Below, piece after piece: positions 62,221 through 64,000 of a DNA stretch of 64,000 nucleotides. Source of the stretch: Lophius americanus (lineage: Eukaryota > Chordata > Actinopteri > Lophiiformes > Lophiidae); NCBI GenBank assembly GCA_037951165.1, contig JBBDHG010000127.1, positions 3,419,001 to 3,483,000 of the forward strand. The letters run 5' to 3'. Within the stretch, counting starts at the first letter, position 1. Every line of letters starts with the position of its first letter. Position numbers and translations under genes: made by a program. Below the pieces are notes generated by a model. The model made no database searches and was not told the origin of the DNA. It worked only from the letters and a program-made list of their open reading frames with translations.

Positions 62221-64000
62221 ACTGTAGATACTTGTTACTTTTCAAATTTTTAATTATTCACACACTTCATGTATCTCCGACTGACTACATTTTCAAATGT
62301 TTGTGATAAGCCTTTTGTATGACATCAGTCATCTCTGCAATACAACTGTAATAGTGTGAAATATTGTATAGTTTATAAATAGCTCTGCTCTCCATTTCTC
62401 TTCTGTGCTCTTAATATTCTATTATAGTATATTAGCTTGCTCTCTACTGTTGTAACACTGAAAATTTGAGGTGGTTAATTTCTAAAAATCATTTTATCTT
62501 AAACTGAAAATGTGCTGATCTTATAAAAGTTAACTTTTTAGATATAGGAATATGATGCTACAATCAGACTCTGATTAAATTATAGATTAAACTATTCAAC
62601 ATCACACAGAAGTAACATGGGTAAACACCCTAATTCAGCAGTAATAATAAAACCAAATATAATAATATAATAGTAAAACACTGAGAGGTACAATTTCCCT
62701 GCACACTGAATACTTGAACCTTAATACTCTCGGTAAATTTTGCTGGTAATATACACATAATTTTACTCAAGTAAGGTTTTGAACGCAAGTGTTTAGGTTT
62801 TCCATCCATCCATGAAATCAATGTTTTTTTAAACAAAGAACTACCAAACTGTATCGATAACTAGCCACTCAAATATGTAATTTTTAGAAGCTTGAAGTCG
62901 ACTAATAGGTCTCCTCAGCAGCACACTATGCCATCAAGTTAAAAATTCAACTAGTAATTAGGAAGAAGGAGACTGAAATAGAATAGAAGCGATTTGTTTA
63001 TCGTGAAGGGGACCTGAAAAAGCTGGTCATGGTCACAAACCAGATATAACTGCGCAAAAGCAGCGCTGCAAGAAGGTTGAGTCTCTGACTACTCTGTTTG
63101 GTTACACTTGTTTTGCTGGTAATACTAGCAGGACAAGCTGTTAACTTTTTCATGTTGGTTAATTTAGGTATTGTACATCCCCTTTTTTGCCTTATCAAAA
63201 ACAGTTAACAGTTACTTGTATTTTGTATTTTCTTAGATTGTCTTTTTATGTTTCATTTTGTTTAGGGATCCAACACAGTTTAAGAATGATATGCATTCAG
63301 AAATAGTAAAAATACTTTTTTACAACACTGGTTAAATAAAAATGATAAGATTTGCTTTTAGCAGCAAAGTCAACAAGTATGTAAATAAGGTACACAAGAA
63401 TAACGTTGTATATTATCACACAGCTACACTAATATTTGGTTTGTATTACACATACAGAGGCAATTCAAATATAATATACATTAAGTAAAGCGATACGAGG
63501 GACGGATTTCCTTAGGTATTGTACATGTTTTTAGTGCATATTGTAACTTATACGGTGTAGTTATATTTCAAACAAAAATTATAAATTTGCATAACAAATG
63601 GGTTCCAAACGAATGGCTTTAGTATGCTATTTGGTGGGATTAATAATCATGATGTAAAATAATTTAATTTATGCTCGATGTTCGCAAACTCGGAATATCC
63701 ATTTCTAAATTCAAATTCGATTCTGTTAGATTGGACTTTGGATATAATTGTTGACGTGCAAATTTCAAAAATACCCGCTAGAGGGACACAAACACAGTTC
63801 TCCAGGCCTTCTCCTCTTCTTCTTCTTCTCCTTATTTGGATTTGGTATTGTCCCACTGTGGCCCTTTTATTTTGACAGTAAAAAAAAATACAATGTTTCC
63901 CTAAGACGCAAAATAGCTATCCTACTTTGTTGCATGGCTTCATGAAATGTGAGAACAACTATTCAGATAAGTGGACTGTGGGTTTGGCCAAGATTTAGCA
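62221..64000. other. Non-coding DNA, nothing recognised
   Basis: AT-rich sequence. A CTTCTTCTTCTTCTCC tract lies near 63812-63830. No exon, RNA gene or known repeat could be supported. Confidence 0.4.

Overview
The window is vertebrate nuclear DNA, almost certainly from a ray-finned (teleost) fish. Genes are split by canonical GT..AG introns of 0.1 to 9 kb. Non-coding DNA is full of microsatellites, a tRNA-derived SINE family, L2-type LINE 3' tails, an RTE/Rex3-like LINE, an L1/Tx1-like LINE and Tc1/mariner debris typical of fish. There is no bacterial operon, CRISPR array or phage.

Four protein-coding genes are supported. (1) 7892-35006, plus strand: neuregulin 2 (nrg2), from its Ig-domain exon to the stop codon. 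Eleven coding exons are visible, including a 24-nt microexon; the first exon lies upstream of the window. All exon phases join without a break. (2) 42651-44030, plus strand: an intronless reading frame for a B3GNT2-like beta-1,3-N-acetylglucosaminyltransferase, with a 5' UTR intron. (3) 47861-49545, minus strand: eif1ad, four coding exons, 177 residues. (4) 51747-60246, minus strand: ctsf (cathepsin F), 14 coding exons, 474 residues, with an N-terminal cystatin domain, an I29 propeptide and a C1A protease domain. The two plus-strand genes converge on the two minus-strand genes across about 3.4 kb of decayed retrotransposons.

Layout: 1-7891 is the 5' part of a large nrg2 intron (repeats only); 7892-35006 holds nrg2 exons with introns full of microsatellites, minisatellites and transposon relics; 35007 to about 37600 is probable nrg2 3' UTR; 37600-41760 is AT-rich intergenic DNA; 41760-44480 is the glycosyltransferase; 44880-47040 is a nested L1/L2/THAP-fragment relic; 47861 to about 50200 is eif1ad; about 51230-60450 is ctsf with a GC-box promoter; 60838-62220 is an internally deleted RTE-like LINE; 62221-64000 has nothing recognisable.

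The genes do not form one pathway. Neuregulin 2 is an ErbB ligand, the glycosyltransferase makes poly-N-acetyllactosamine in the Golgi, eif1ad is a nuclear IF1A-fold protein and cathepsin F is a lysosomal protease. I found no undescribed multi-gene system. The most interesting biology is the cystatin domain of cathepsin F, which keeps both inhibitory motifs of a working cystatin (QxVxG and PW) and all four type-2 cystatin cysteines. Also worth a look are an in-frame tandem acceptor in nrg2, the nrg2 microexon, two perfect 17-bp hairpins, a THAP-domain exon fossil and several nested repeats.
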